A stretch of 64,000 nucleotides of DNA from Nitratireductor arenosus (GCF_009742725.1 NZ_WPHG01000004.1:1-64000); one strand, 5' to 3'. Positions 24,618-31,332 are shown, counted from the first letter of the stretch. Notes: generated by a model from the letters alone, not told the origin. Numbers and translations are program-made.

Positions 24618-25371
24618 CGGGGATCAGCCTTTGTCGCATGGCGTCTTCGCGGAAAAATTCACCGAGGGTTTGGCGAGGCGGGGAATGGCCGCGAGCGGGT
24701 GTTCGCCTGTCGTCGGCAGCCTTGCGGCACCAATTGCGCCAAGTCGCCGGCCAATCGAGCTTCACGCCCTTCTGGCCGGACACACCTCGCCAATAGTCGC
24801 GAAACTTCGCAGCCTCGCGCTGTGCATTGGCGTCGGATAACCCCTCGGCCCTTGCGGCCTGCATGTCGGGCTGGAAATCGTCAGGAAGGCGTGAGCCGCG
24901 CTTTTTGGAAGAACCGTTAGGTTCTTCTTTTTCTATCTTCTCTGTCTCTGTATCTGGGGCCGTCACCTTGGCGTCACGTGACGTTACTGTGACGTCACCG
25001 TTATGGTCACAACGCGCCCCGGAAACGTCACCTTCAAGCTTTCGCTTGCGATAACGGCGCTGGCGCTCTGCTGCTCCGTCACTCGCAAACTGACGGTCGC
25101 CCCATTTTGCCACCACCCCACCAGCGATGCGGCCAGCACTTTCCAACTCATCTTGAATAGCAAGAATCCCAGCATCGTCGCATCGAAGAAAGTAAGCCGC
25201 CTCGGCGGCGTCGAGGTCGAATTTTCCACCATCATTAATCTCCGCTGCGCTTTCCAGAATGGCGCCCCAAACCCACACGACCCTTTCGACGGGTTGCTTG
25301 GATCGCACGGCCACGCCGACAAGTTTTTCGTCGCGCATCATTCCCGCGTAATGGCGAAACCACCGGCTCAC
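24496..25371 (-). CDS. Phage replication initiator-like protein
   Basis: A 291-residue protein starting with GTG (25371) that overlaps the stop of a 19-codon ORF (GTGA). Residues 1-110 look like a winged-helix region (MSRWFRHYAGMMRDEKLVGV, FDLDAAEAAYFLRCDDAGIL) ending in RQRRYRKRK. After a disordered linker, residues about 155-215 (PDDFQPDMQAARAEGLSDAN, LDWPATWRNWCRKA) resemble the DnaT/phage-O-type C-terminal module. It probably initiates phage replication together with the loader-like protein. Confidence 0.68.
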   Translation of the reverse strand: MSRWFRHYAGMMRDEKLVGVAVRSKQPVERVVWVWGAILESAAEINDGGKFDLDAAEAAYFLRCDDAGILAIQDELESAGRIAGGVVAKWGDRQFASDGAAERQRRYRKRKLEGDVSGARCDHNGDVTVTSRDAKVTAPDTETEKIEKEEPNGSSKKRGSRLPDDFQPDMQAARAEGLSDANAQREAAKFRDYWRGVSGQKGVKLDWPATWRNWCRKAADDRRTPARGHSPPRQTLGEFFREDAMRQRLIPDDTTDKPTGYLEAGDGSRQDAGSGGARVFAVSGDILGKLG

Positions 25372-25427
25372 TGCCGCCCCTCATAATCCCCGGCAATCGC
25401 CTTGATCACCGCCAATTCCTGCTTCAT
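25368..25427 (-). CDS. 19-residue micro-ORF coupled at both ends
   Basis: The ATG at 25427 overlaps the GcrA-like stop (ATGA) and its TGA overlaps the GTG of the next gene (GTGA). It encodes MKQELAVIKAIAGDYEGRQ. It may be a real micropeptide or a device to pass ribosomes from one gene to the next. No signal for membrane insertion. Confidence 0.45.
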   Translation of the reverse strand: MKQELAVIKAIAGDYEGRQ

Positions 25428-25999
25428 GCCGCTGCCTTCCTGTCCTGCGACCTGTCGACCAGACGGGCAGCACAGTGCTCGCATGTGGATTTTCCGGGTT
25501 CAGTCAGAATCCCGCAGCACACCATGTCCGGCCCGCCCTTCTGACCTTGTGGAGACAGATCGACAGGCATTCGACAGCGTGACGGGGTGAACCGGTCGGG
25601 AACGCAATCGATGAAGCGCATACCGACCCGGTGGGGCTCTTCATCGGTGCGCCGTGGCTTTGGCGCTGGCACCTTGAAGGAAAACCGGTCGCTGCCGTCG
25701 AAGACGTTCAGCGCTTTCTTGGCGAGGCTGCCGGGAAGCTCATAGGGCGCGGCGGGCTTCTTGACGCGCGGTGCGTTGCTTTTGCGCGACCACGCCCCAC
25801 CGGGAGGATTTGCCGAGAGGTAGAGTCCCATGCGGCGAACCTTGCCAATCACCGCGTTGCGCGTGACCTGGCAGTCGTGGTCGCGGCCGCGATTGACCTG
25901 ATGGGCGATCTGCGAGGCCGAAAGCTTCCGCTCCGCCACGAGACGGCGAATGAGGGTTTCTTCCTCGGGTGAGTATTTGGAAAGGGGGTGACTGGTCAT
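25424..25999 (-). CDS. GcrA-like cell-cycle regulator homologue
   Basis: A 191-residue protein. The N-terminal DNA-binding part has the GcrA pattern LSASQIA...TRNAVIGKVRRMGL. The C-terminal part has a Cys/His-rich tail (SRCRMPVDL, CCGILTEPGKSTCEHCAARL) like the GcrA C-terminus that binds sigma70 region 2. Host GcrA activates genes from GANTC-methylated promoters in alphaproteobacteria. Insertion of about seven residues in the HTH loop (NRGRDHDCQ) sets it apart. It could redirect host or phage promoters. Overlaps the sigma gene by four bases. Confidence 0.82.
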   Translation of the reverse strand: MTSHPLSKYSPEEETLIRRLVAERKLSASQIAHQVNRGRDHDCQVTRNAVIGKVRRMGLYLSANPPGGAWSRKSNAPRVKKPAAPYELPGSLAKKALNVFDGSDRFSFKVPAPKPRRTDEEPHRVGMRFIDCVPDRFTPSRCRMPVDLSPQGQKGGPDMVCCGILTEPGKSTCEHCAARLVDRSQDRKAAA

Positions 26000-26667
26000 T
26001 CGGCGGCCATCGCCTTCGACACCTTCGCCAGCGCCTTGACCTCGATCTGCCGGATGCGCTCACGGGAAACCCCGATCACCGGGCTAAGATCGGCCAGCGT
26101 GACCTTCTCATCCGAGAGGTATCGGGCTTCGATGATGGCGCGCTCGCGCTTCTTGAGCCGGCCAAGCGCCCTGTCCAAAGCAGCGCTTCGCCGCTCCCCA
26201 TCGATCACGGTTTCGGCCAGTTCGTCGGGTCTAGGGTTGGCGCACACCAGTGTGTCGCCCACGGTCAAGTCACCACCGACACGGGCCTCCATCGACATGG
26301 ACATGACGGGCCGCTCGCCCCGGAAAAACCGCATCTTGGCGGCGGCGGAACTCGGGCCGCGCACGACGCCAACCTGCCGGAAGACGTAATCGAGGATTTG
26401 CGCGCGGACCCACCATTGCGCATAGGTGTAGAAGCGGTTCCCCCGGTCGGGATCGAACTTGTCCAGCGCGGTCAGGAGTCCGATAATGCCCTCCGACACC
26501 AGATCCTCGACCGGCACGCCGAATGTGCGGTATTTCCTCGCGATGGAGACGGCCAGCCGCGAAAACGCCAGGACGATACGGTCGCGGGCATGATCGTCGC
26601 CGGCCTTGGCCTTGCGGATCAGCGCGGATTCCTCGACGGGGGAGAGATAGGCTTGCGAGACGCGCAT
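25996..26667 (-). CDS. RpoH-like sigma-70 family factor encoded by phage
   Basis: A 223-residue sigma factor starting at MRVSQAYLSP (ATG 26667, overlapping the upstream stop, TGATG). Region 2 is strong (LVSEGIIGLLTALDKFDPDR, FYTYAQWWVRAQILDYVFRQ). Region 4 is clear (RLKKRERAIIEARYLSDEKV, GVSRERIRQIEVKALAKVSK). The part between is short, and the segment matching the RpoH box reads AAAKMRFFRGER, which is degenerate. It probably directs RNA polymerase to phage promoters, possibly those of late genes. Confidence 0.87.
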   Translation of the reverse strand: MRVSQAYLSPVEESALIRKAKAGDDHARDRIVLAFSRLAVSIARKYRTFGVPVEDLVSEGIIGLLTALDKFDPDRGNRFYTYAQWWVRAQILDYVFRQVGVVRGPSSAAAKMRFFRGERPVMSMSMEARVGGDLTVGDTLVCANPRPDELAETVIDGERRSAALDRALGRLKKRERAIIEARYLSDEKVTLADLSPVIGVSRERIRQIEVKALAKVSKAMAAE

Positions 26668-26999
26668 CAGAACGACCTCGGCGGCACGAATAGGCAGATC
26701 GTCTTGCCGTCGTCCTTGCCGGCTACGGTGCACCAATGAAAAAGCCCATCGGGTGAATGGCGAACGCGCTTGTCGGTCATCGGCACGATTTCGCCCGACG
26801 GCACGACGTATCCCTCGGGCCGCTCCTTGACGGCGTCGACGGCTCTACAGTCAAAATTTGAGCAGCAGGCGAATGGATATTTCCATCCGTTGGGCTGGGC
26901 CGCCGTCGGCAGCGCGTCATGCGCCCGGCTGGCCTGTACCGCGGCAAAAACCAGCCCGGCCGACAGCATCCCCGCAAGGGCGATCGTCTCACGCCTCAT
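26667..26999 (-). CDS. Secreted small Cys-containing protein
   Basis: A 110-residue protein with a signal peptide (MRRETIALAGMLSAGLVFAA, cleavage likely after ASRA). The mature part has five cysteines, including CCSNFDC, and a well-formed C-terminal segment SPDGLFHWCTVAGKDDGKTI. Similar secreted proteins are common in rhizobial genomes and prophages; function is unknown. Its place among phage regulatory genes is odd for an exported protein. The start at 26999 overlaps the upstream gene. Confidence 0.72.
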   Translation of the reverse strand: MRRETIALAGMLSAGLVFAAVQASRAHDALPTAAQPNGWKYPFACCSNFDCRAVDAVKERPEGYVVPSGEIVPMTDKRVRHSPDGLFHWCTVAGKDDGKTICLFVPPRSF

Positions 27000-27282
27000 T
27001 ACCACCCTCCCGGCCCTTCTGGATGATGGTTTGAGCAGCCTCGTAGGCCGCGATGGCGATTTCCGTCTGTCGCAGTTCTTCCGTGCGGCTGGCGATATCG
27101 GCTTCAAGCCGTAGCTTTGCCCCGTTGAGCCCGTCCAGAAACCGCGCCACGGCGTCGGTGTTGCGGGACAGCAGATCGGGCAGCGGGATCGGGTCGGCTG
27201 TGAACTCGGCATCCAGCCCGCTTGCCAAATCCTTTGAAATTGCCGCGTCGGTGGAGCGGATCAACTGCATGATTTTTGCCAT
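26989..27282 (-). CDS. Hypothetical phage coiled-coil protein (97 aa)
   Basis: A 97-residue helical protein with a C-terminal coiled coil (LRLEADIASRTEELRQTEIA). It lies between the beta-clamp homologue and the secreted protein gene, overlapping the latter by 11 bases. No domain recognised. Confidence 0.6.
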   Translation of the reverse strand: MAKIMQLIRSTDAAISKDLASGLDAEFTADPIPLPDLLSRNTDAVARFLDGLNGAKLRLEADIASRTEELRQTEIAIAAYEAAQTIIQKGREGGNEA

Positions 27283-27319
27283 GACGGTCCTCTCAAATTC
27301 GGGTTTAGAGGCGCGGCGG

Positions 27320-28414
27320 CTAGATGCGCATCGGCATCAGGACGGTGCGCAGCGGGTCGTCGTCGGACGTGAATATGCTGGGAGATGATCCAATTCCGCC
27401 GGCTTCCGCAGATAGCGTGACGCCATCACCGCTGAGCGCCGAAAGCACGTCGAGCAGATATCGGCCATTGAAGCCGACCTTGAATCCGCCTGTATCGAAG
27501 GTTTTGCAGGACAGGGTTTCGCGACCGGAATACGCGCCGCCGTCCCGCGTGATGGAAACGCGGCCATCGGCCCCGGTCAGGATGACTGCGCAGTCATTCC
27601 CGAGAGCATCCAGAGACGAAAGCCTTAGCAGCACCGCAACAGCCTCGCGTCGGTCGAGATGGGCATAGGGAGCCGGTGGTTCCGGCAGGGCGCGCGCGAT
27701 ATCGGGATACGTCCCGTCGATGCATTTCGTCGTGAACACCAGCCCGTCATATTCGAACCGCGCCGACAGGCTGTCGGTGGAGAATACCGCTGCTTTCGGC
27801 TCAAGCTTCCGCTTCACCAGAAACGCCACGGCTTCGCTTGGCAGGATTGCGCCCTCCGCCCCGACCGGTATGAACGGGATGGGCATCCACGCCATGCGAC
27901 GGCCGTCGGTCGCCACGACAACGGGCTCTCCGTTGAGGTAAACGGTCGCTACGCCGTTGAGGTAATAGCGGAATTCATCGGTTGAGGCAGCGAACATCAC
28001 CCGCTTGATCGCGGCGATAAATCCGACATTGTCCAATGCGGTGCGGTGGCCCTCGTTTTTCTCAAGAAGGTTGCTTGGAAAGTCGGACGCGGCATAGGAT
28101 GGAAGCTGGTATTCGCTGCCGTTGAATTTGATCGTGGCCAGCGAGTGGTCATCGGTGATTTCGATTGCTTCGTTGCCTGGAATATGCGCGAGCAGACCCG
28201 CCAATGAGTGGCAGTCGATAGCAGCCGAGCCCCGCGACTTACCGACGGTCGGCAGCGCAACCTCAACACGCATGTCCACACCGCCCATCGCCGAAAGCCT
28301 GCCATCCGACAGCTTCACTGCCGACAGGACGGGGATGGAATTCCGGCGATGGACGACGCCTTTGGCGATATGGAGCGCCGATGCGAGGCTCCGGGCTGTG
28401 GTTTCCATTTTCAT
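27320..28414 (-). CDS. DNA polymerase III beta sliding-clamp homologue
   Basis: A 364-residue protein with the three-domain DnaN pattern. Domain 1 has AKGVVHRRNSIPVLSAVKLS and the LAGLLAHIPG helix. Domain 2 has FRYYLNGVATVYLNGEPVVVATDGRRMAW. The C-terminus ends VLMPMRI, like the VLMPMRL/V end of bacterial clamps. A clamp tethers polymerase to DNA and recruits repair and cell-cycle proteins. A phage-encoded copy may displace the host clamp on phage forks. GAGG lies seven bases before the ATG at 28414. Confidence 0.87.
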   Translation of the reverse strand: MKMETTARSLASALHIAKGVVHRRNSIPVLSAVKLSDGRLSAMGGVDMRVEVALPTVGKSRGSAAIDCHSLAGLLAHIPGNEAIEITDDHSLATIKFNGSEYQLPSYAASDFPSNLLEKNEGHRTALDNVGFIAAIKRVMFAASTDEFRYYLNGVATVYLNGEPVVVATDGRRMAWMPIPFIPVGAEGAILPSEAVAFLVKRKLEPKAAVFSTDSLSARFEYDGLVFTTKCIDGTYPDIARALPEPPAPYAHLDRREAVAVLLRLSSLDALGNDCAVILTGADGRVSITRDGGAYSGRETLSCKTFDTGGFKVGFNGRYLLDVLSALSGDGVTLSAEAGGIGSSPSIFTSDDDPLRTVLMPMRI

Positions 28415-28436
28415 TGACGGTCCTCGGGTTTGAGAA

Positions 28437-28757
28437 CTATTCAGCGGCCTCGGCGAGCGCCGAAAGCTCGCGTGCGATTTCAGCCAGACGCGACCGCGCG
28501 ATAAGCGGCGCGGTCCACTGGCGGGTTGAAGGGAATGCGGCCGAAACGAACGCCGGCCCGAACGCGTCCACCATTGCGCCAAGATGATCGCCGGACGGCT
28601 TCGCCCGGCCACGCAACCAGTTCTCCACCGTGCCGCTCGAAACGCCCGTCACGGCCTCGGTGTGCTGCGCCGTGGCGCGCGGAAAGGCTGCGAACAGAAA
28701 GCGGACGACGCCCTCCATATCGAGATTTGCAACTTTGCAAGATTTGCTGGCGGACAT
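28437..28757 (-). CDS. Helix-turn-helix regulatory protein (CII-like position)
   Basis: A 106-residue protein started at ATG 28757, preceded by GGGAG; ATG 28772 is an alternative. Residues about 17-60 form an HTH (FLFAAFPRATAQHTEAVTGV, SSGTVENWLRGRAKPSGDHL). The gene lies third to fourth in the leftward early unit after the Cro-like gene, roughly where lambda has cII. It may switch early to late or lysogenic promoters. Confidence 0.68.
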   Translation of the reverse strand: MSASKSCKVANLDMEGVVRFLFAAFPRATAQHTEAVTGVSSGTVENWLRGRAKPSGDHLGAMVDAFGPAFVSAAFPSTRQWTAPLIARSRLAEIARELSALAEAAE

Positions 28758-28839
28758 GCTGGAAGCTCCCATGCTGATCTGTTGACCAGCGTTGGGGAGC
28801 GGCGCATGGCGCGTCCGGCTCCAGGAAGGATCGAAAAGC

Positions 28840-29013
28840 ATGGGAGACGCCTCCACAGACGAGATACAAGACATTGGATGGCAGTCGGCAGGTGACGCCG
28901 CGCGCAGGCTCTTGGCGGAACTGGACGCGCGGAAGAAATCTCGGGAATGGGTGCTGGCGAACGACAATCATGCCGGCTCCCCCGCTTCCCCAAGGGCCTT
29001 GGTGCATGAATGA
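28840..29013 (+). CDS. Possible small antisense-strand protein (57 aa)
   Basis: A plus-strand frame (MGDASTDEIQDIGWQSAGDA...) in the gap between two minus-strand genes, with AGGAAGGA upstream. The sequence is acidic and helical, and overlaps the end of the GapR-like gene by 46 bases. It runs against the early unit, so it could be expressed in the lysogen or be a chance frame. Confidence 0.35.
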   Translation: MGDASTDEIQDIGWQSAGDAARRLLAELDARKKSREWVLANDNHAGSPASPRALVHE

Positions 29014-29657
29014 CAGTGCTTTGAGCCCGTGCCGGCGCACAGGCCGGGATTGAGGCAATGAGGCCGCAGCGGACGCGCCGGCTTCGCAAACGGCTTCTTC
29101 ACGAAATCGGGGATTTCATCGTCGGAAATCGTGGCCGATGCGCCCGGAGCCGGAGAAGGCGCATCGGCCTCCGCGCTAGCCGGAGAGGATTGCGGCTCGT
29201 GCGCGGAATTGGTTTCAGCCGGGGAAGCGGGGGAATGGCTTACCGCCTCCCCGGCCTTTTCCTCGTCCACAGTGGGGACGGGACGAGGATTTTCGGATTC
29301 GGTGATCTCACCGGTGGCGGGGTCGTGGTCGACGGCGCTCCGGTCTTGCGTGGCCGTCGAGCCGTTCCCCGCACGCGCATACGCGTGCGACCCGTCCCCC
29401 ATGCCAGACGCGCGCTCATAGGCGTCGCGGTACAGGTCGAGCATGTCGTTGCGGTCGCGGAATTTCTCCGGGTTCTTGTCGGCGTCGCGAATTTCGCGCA
29501 CCAATGCTCCGGCAGCGGCCTTGTCGTAGCCGGCCGCTTTCATTTCGGCGTAGACGGCCTTGGTATCTTCCTTCGCCGCGTCTTCGGTTTCACGGCAGCG
29601 AAGCACGCGGTCGATGAAAGCCTTGAATTGCCGTTGAGCGAATTGGTCAGCGTTCAT
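28968..29657 (-). CDS. GapR-like (DUF2312) protein with Cys-rich C-terminal extension
   Basis: A 229-residue protein. Residues about 4-60 match the GapR/DUF2312 fold (FKAFIDRVLRCRETEDAAKE, VYAEMKAAGYDKAAAGALVR), the nucleoid protein that clamps overtwisted DNA ahead of polymerases in alphaproteobacteria. A long Ser/Pro/Glu-rich linker follows. The last 30 residues contain HCLNPGLCAGTGSKHCHSC, a possible zinc-binding cluster absent from host GapR, which is only about 90 residues. It may load on replicating phage DNA. Confidence 0.78.
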   Translation of the reverse strand: MNADQFAQRQFKAFIDRVLRCRETEDAAKEDTKAVYAEMKAAGYDKAAAGALVREIRDADKNPEKFRDRNDMLDLYRDAYERASGMGDGSHAYARAGNGSTATQDRSAVDHDPATGEITESENPRPVPTVDEEKAGEAVSHSPASPAETNSAHEPQSSPASAEADAPSPAPGASATISDDEIPDFVKKPFAKPARPLRPHCLNPGLCAGTGSKHCHSCTKALGEAGEPA

Positions 29658-29660
29658 GCC

Positions 29661-29798
29661 CTACTCCCAATCGCCCATGCGGGCCTTGCCCGGATCGCGG
29701 GGAGCGCGGCGGAAGGCATGCAGCGCCAAAAGCAGCGCGCCGCCCACAGCGGCTATCGGGGCGATCATGATGGCGAGGCTGACGAGAGCGTCGGTCAT
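29661..29798 (-). CDS. 45-residue single-span membrane protein
   Basis: A short frame MTDALVSLAIMIAPIAAVGG... with one transmembrane helix (about residues 5-28) and a basic tail ending GKARMGDWE. Its ATG (29798) overlaps the stop of the Cro-like gene (29795) and its TAG lies three bases before the next ATG, so it is fully embedded in the early unit. Function unknown. Confidence 0.62.
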   Translation of the reverse strand: MTDALVSLAIMIAPIAAVGGALLLALHAFRRAPRDPGKARMGDWE

Positions 29799-30007
29799 GC
29801 GGCGCTCTCCTTGTTGGGGGTGTTGAGGGCGGAGTGGGACATGCCGGCCAAAACCCGCTCGCGCGTCGCCTCGCGCGGCTCCCGACCGTCCCGAAGCTGA
29901 AACACAAACAGGGGGTCGCCGGCGAAACGCTTGCCGAATGCAGTAGGCGCGATCTCGTTTTCCGAGATGAAGGTTTCGACCCGCGACTTGAATTCGTCCA
30001 GCGTCAT
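29795..30007 (-). CDS. Cro-like first gene of leftward early unit
   Basis: A 70-residue protein (MTLDEFKSRVETFISENEIA PTAFGKRF, split here) with a compact HTH-like helical pattern and FAGDPLFVFQLRDGREPREA. It is divergent from the repressor gene, with two operators between them, the classic Cro location. It probably binds the same operators and turns down early transcription. Its SD is TAGGA close to the ATG. Confidence 0.68.
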   Translation of the reverse strand: MTLDEFKSRVETFISENEIAPTAFGKRFAGDPLFVFQLRDGREPREATRERVLAGMSHSALNTPNKESAA

Positions 30008-30016
30008 CGTTCCTAC

Positions 30017-30056
30017 CTATAGGACTATTCCTTTCTCAATAGGTACTTTCCTATTG
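30017..30056. promoter_or_regulatory. Two tandem repressor operators (cro side)
   Basis: Two directly adjoining 20-bp sites: CTATAGG-ACTATT-CCTTTCT (30017-30036) and CAATAGG-TACTTT-CCTATTG (30037-30056). The second is a perfect 7-bp inverted repeat around six bases. The same motif recurs three times at 31371-31435. They cover the leftward promoter of the Cro-like gene and should bind the CI and Cro proteins. Confidence 0.82.
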
Positions 30057-30068
30057 GACCGGTGTCAA
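30040..30068 (-). promoter_or_regulatory. Leftward early promoter (lambda PR equivalent)
   Basis: On the minus strand a perfect -35 TTGACA (30068-30063) is followed after 17 bases by TACCTA (30045-30040) as a plausible -10. The -10 lies inside the perfect operator 30037-30056, so bound repressor would block it. It would drive the Cro-like gene and the whole replication and late unit. Confidence 0.6.
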
Positions 30069-30089
30069 GCGAGGTGACAAACATTCCGC

Positions 30090-30749
30090 ATGGACGCTGT
30101 GAGAAAACGAATTGCCGGGGCGATTGCCGACCGAGGGCTGACCTACAAACAGGTCTCAATCGAACTCGGGAAGAACCATGCCTACATGCAGCAATATCTG
30201 GATCGGGGAATCCCCGCGAAGCTCAGCGAAGACGTGCGCGGCCGGCTTTCCGAAATCCTGGATATCCCCGAAAGCGAACTGGGCGCGAAAGCCGGTCGAT
30301 CTTCACGCCCTCCTGCCGGCGACGTAGCAAGCCTTGCGATTCGCGGGGGCGCAGGGATCGGCAGCCCGGAAGGCGTCCTGTCCCATGACAATGGCGAGGT
30401 TTATGCAGACCACATCAACGGCTTCTGGAGCTTCCCAGAGCCGGTAAAGGCCGGCTGGCGGAATATGCCACAGGTCTATTCGCTACCGGTCACGGGCGAC
30501 AGCATGGAGCCTACCCTGGCATCAGGCAGCTACGTGTTCGTCGACATGACGCACACCGTGCCGCAACCGGAAGATATCTACGCCTGCGACTTCGGAGACG
30601 GCCTATCCATCAAGCGCCTTCAACTCGTTCCGCGAACTGACAAGATCAAGGTGATGTCCGACAACGAACGCTACGACGACCACGAGCTTAGGCGCGACGA
30701 GGTTCGGGTTTACGGTCGAGTGGTCGCGTGGTTCCAGTGGCGCGGTTAA
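30090..30749 (+). CDS. CI-type prophage repressor (HTH + S24 peptidase)
   Basis: A 219-residue repressor. Residues 1-60 form the DNA-binding domain (GLTYKQVSIELGKNHAYMQQ). The C-terminal LexA/S24 domain has Ser138 in TGDSMEPTL and Lys175 in LSIKRL. An Ala-Gly pair at 88-89 (RGGAGIGS) fits the self-cleavage site. RecA-stimulated cleavage on DNA damage should induce the phage. It is divergent from the Cro-like gene, with operators between, and is followed by a membrane-protein gene in the same direction. Confidence 0.92.
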   Translation: MDAVRKRIAGAIADRGLTYKQVSIELGKNHAYMQQYLDRGIPAKLSEDVRGRLSEILDIPESELGAKAGRSSRPPAGDVASLAIRGGAGIGSPEGVLSHDNGEVYADHINGFWSFPEPVKAGWRNMPQVYSLPVTGDSMEPTLASGSYVFVDMTHTVPQPEDIYACDFGDGLSIKRLQLVPRTDKIKVMSDNERYDDHELRRDEVRVYGRVVAWFQWRG

Positions 30750-30762
30750 GCGGGGCCATCAA

Positions 30763-30777
30763 GAACATAGCAGGAAC
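30763..30777 (+). promoter_or_regulatory. LexA-type box GAAC-N7-GAAC inside the prophage
   Basis: GAAC-ATAGCAG-GAAC matches the alphaproteobacterial LexA site (GTTCN7GTTC, reverse complement). It is followed at once by ATATT, so CATATT (30777-30782) could be a -10. The layout is the same as at the chromosomal site 44859-44873. It lies 25 bases before the ATG of the membrane protein at 30802, suggesting SOS control of that gene separately from the repressor. Confidence 0.65.
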
Positions 30778-30801
30778 ATATTCCTTTTGCCAGAACCGTC
30801 A

Positions 30802-31107
30802 ATGAAGATCGAAACCTATATGAAGGGCGGCTTGTGGGCCAGCGTCGCTCTAGGCGGCGCCGCGCTTGGCTTGGGGCACCTGCCCTTCGCAATGATCTGC
30901 CTTGGTGCTGCCTTCGCCTCCGTGGGCGAGTGGATGCACTACCGGAAGCGCTTCGACGTGGTTCCGGCTACCATGAACACTCCCGGAGGGGTAAAGCATC
31001 AATACATCCGCGTGCGACATAAGCCGGGCGATGCGCTCATAGCCATCGGCTTCCTGTTCGGCGTCGTCGGTCTGGCCGGCGTCATCCGAACGATGTTCTT
31101 CCAGTAG
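30802..31107 (+). CDS. Membrane protein at the rex position
   Basis: A 101-residue protein with two or three hydrophobic helices (about residues 10-24, 27-42 and 78-98) and a basic loop (YIRVRHKPGD). It follows the repressor gene in the same direction and ends before a terminator, the place of rexAB in lambda. It may therefore be made in the lysogen and modify the envelope, for instance in superinfection exclusion. The LexA-type box in front suggests induction on DNA damage instead. No family recognised. Confidence 0.68.
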   Translation: MKIETYMKGGLWASVALGGAALGLGHLPFAMICLGAAFASVGEWMHYRKRFDVVPATMNTPGGVKHQYIRVRHKPGDALIAIGFLFGVVGLAGVIRTMFFQ

Positions 31108-31305
31108 CCGGCTGGCCCGAGCGGCCCTGATCCCGAACACAGCCGAAGCGGCGACCATCCACGACATGCTCCCCAGAGCAAGCGGAAGGTTTTCAGTCGC
31201 CAGACCGACAATCGCCACGGCCACGCCGAACGAATATGTCCCGATGCTGAATCCCGTCCAGTAACCATTCGGCCCGAAGCCCTTGGGCCATGTGTGGATT
31301 TCCAT
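30850..31305 (-). CDS. Antisense-overlapping membrane protein
   Basis: A minus-strand frame with a very good SD (AGGAGG six bases before ATG 31305). The first 65 residues look real and contain two hydrophobic helices (about residues 16-34 and 40-58: IGTYSFGVAVAIVGLATENL). The rest runs antisense to the gene at 30802-31107 and looks less natural, so the true protein could be shorter or the frame may have lost its stop. A divergent leftward promoter in the operator region near 31380 is possible. Confidence 0.5.
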   Translation of the reverse strand: MEIHTWPKGFGPNGYWTGFSIGTYSFGVAVAIVGLATENLPLALGSMSWMVAASAVFGIRAARASRLLEEHRSDDAGQTDDAEQEADGYERIARLMSHADVLMLYPSGSVHGSRNHVEALPVVHPLAHGGEGSTKADHCEGQVPQAKRGAA

Positions 31306-31332
31306 TCCGGCCTCCTGATCCCTCCAAACCAG

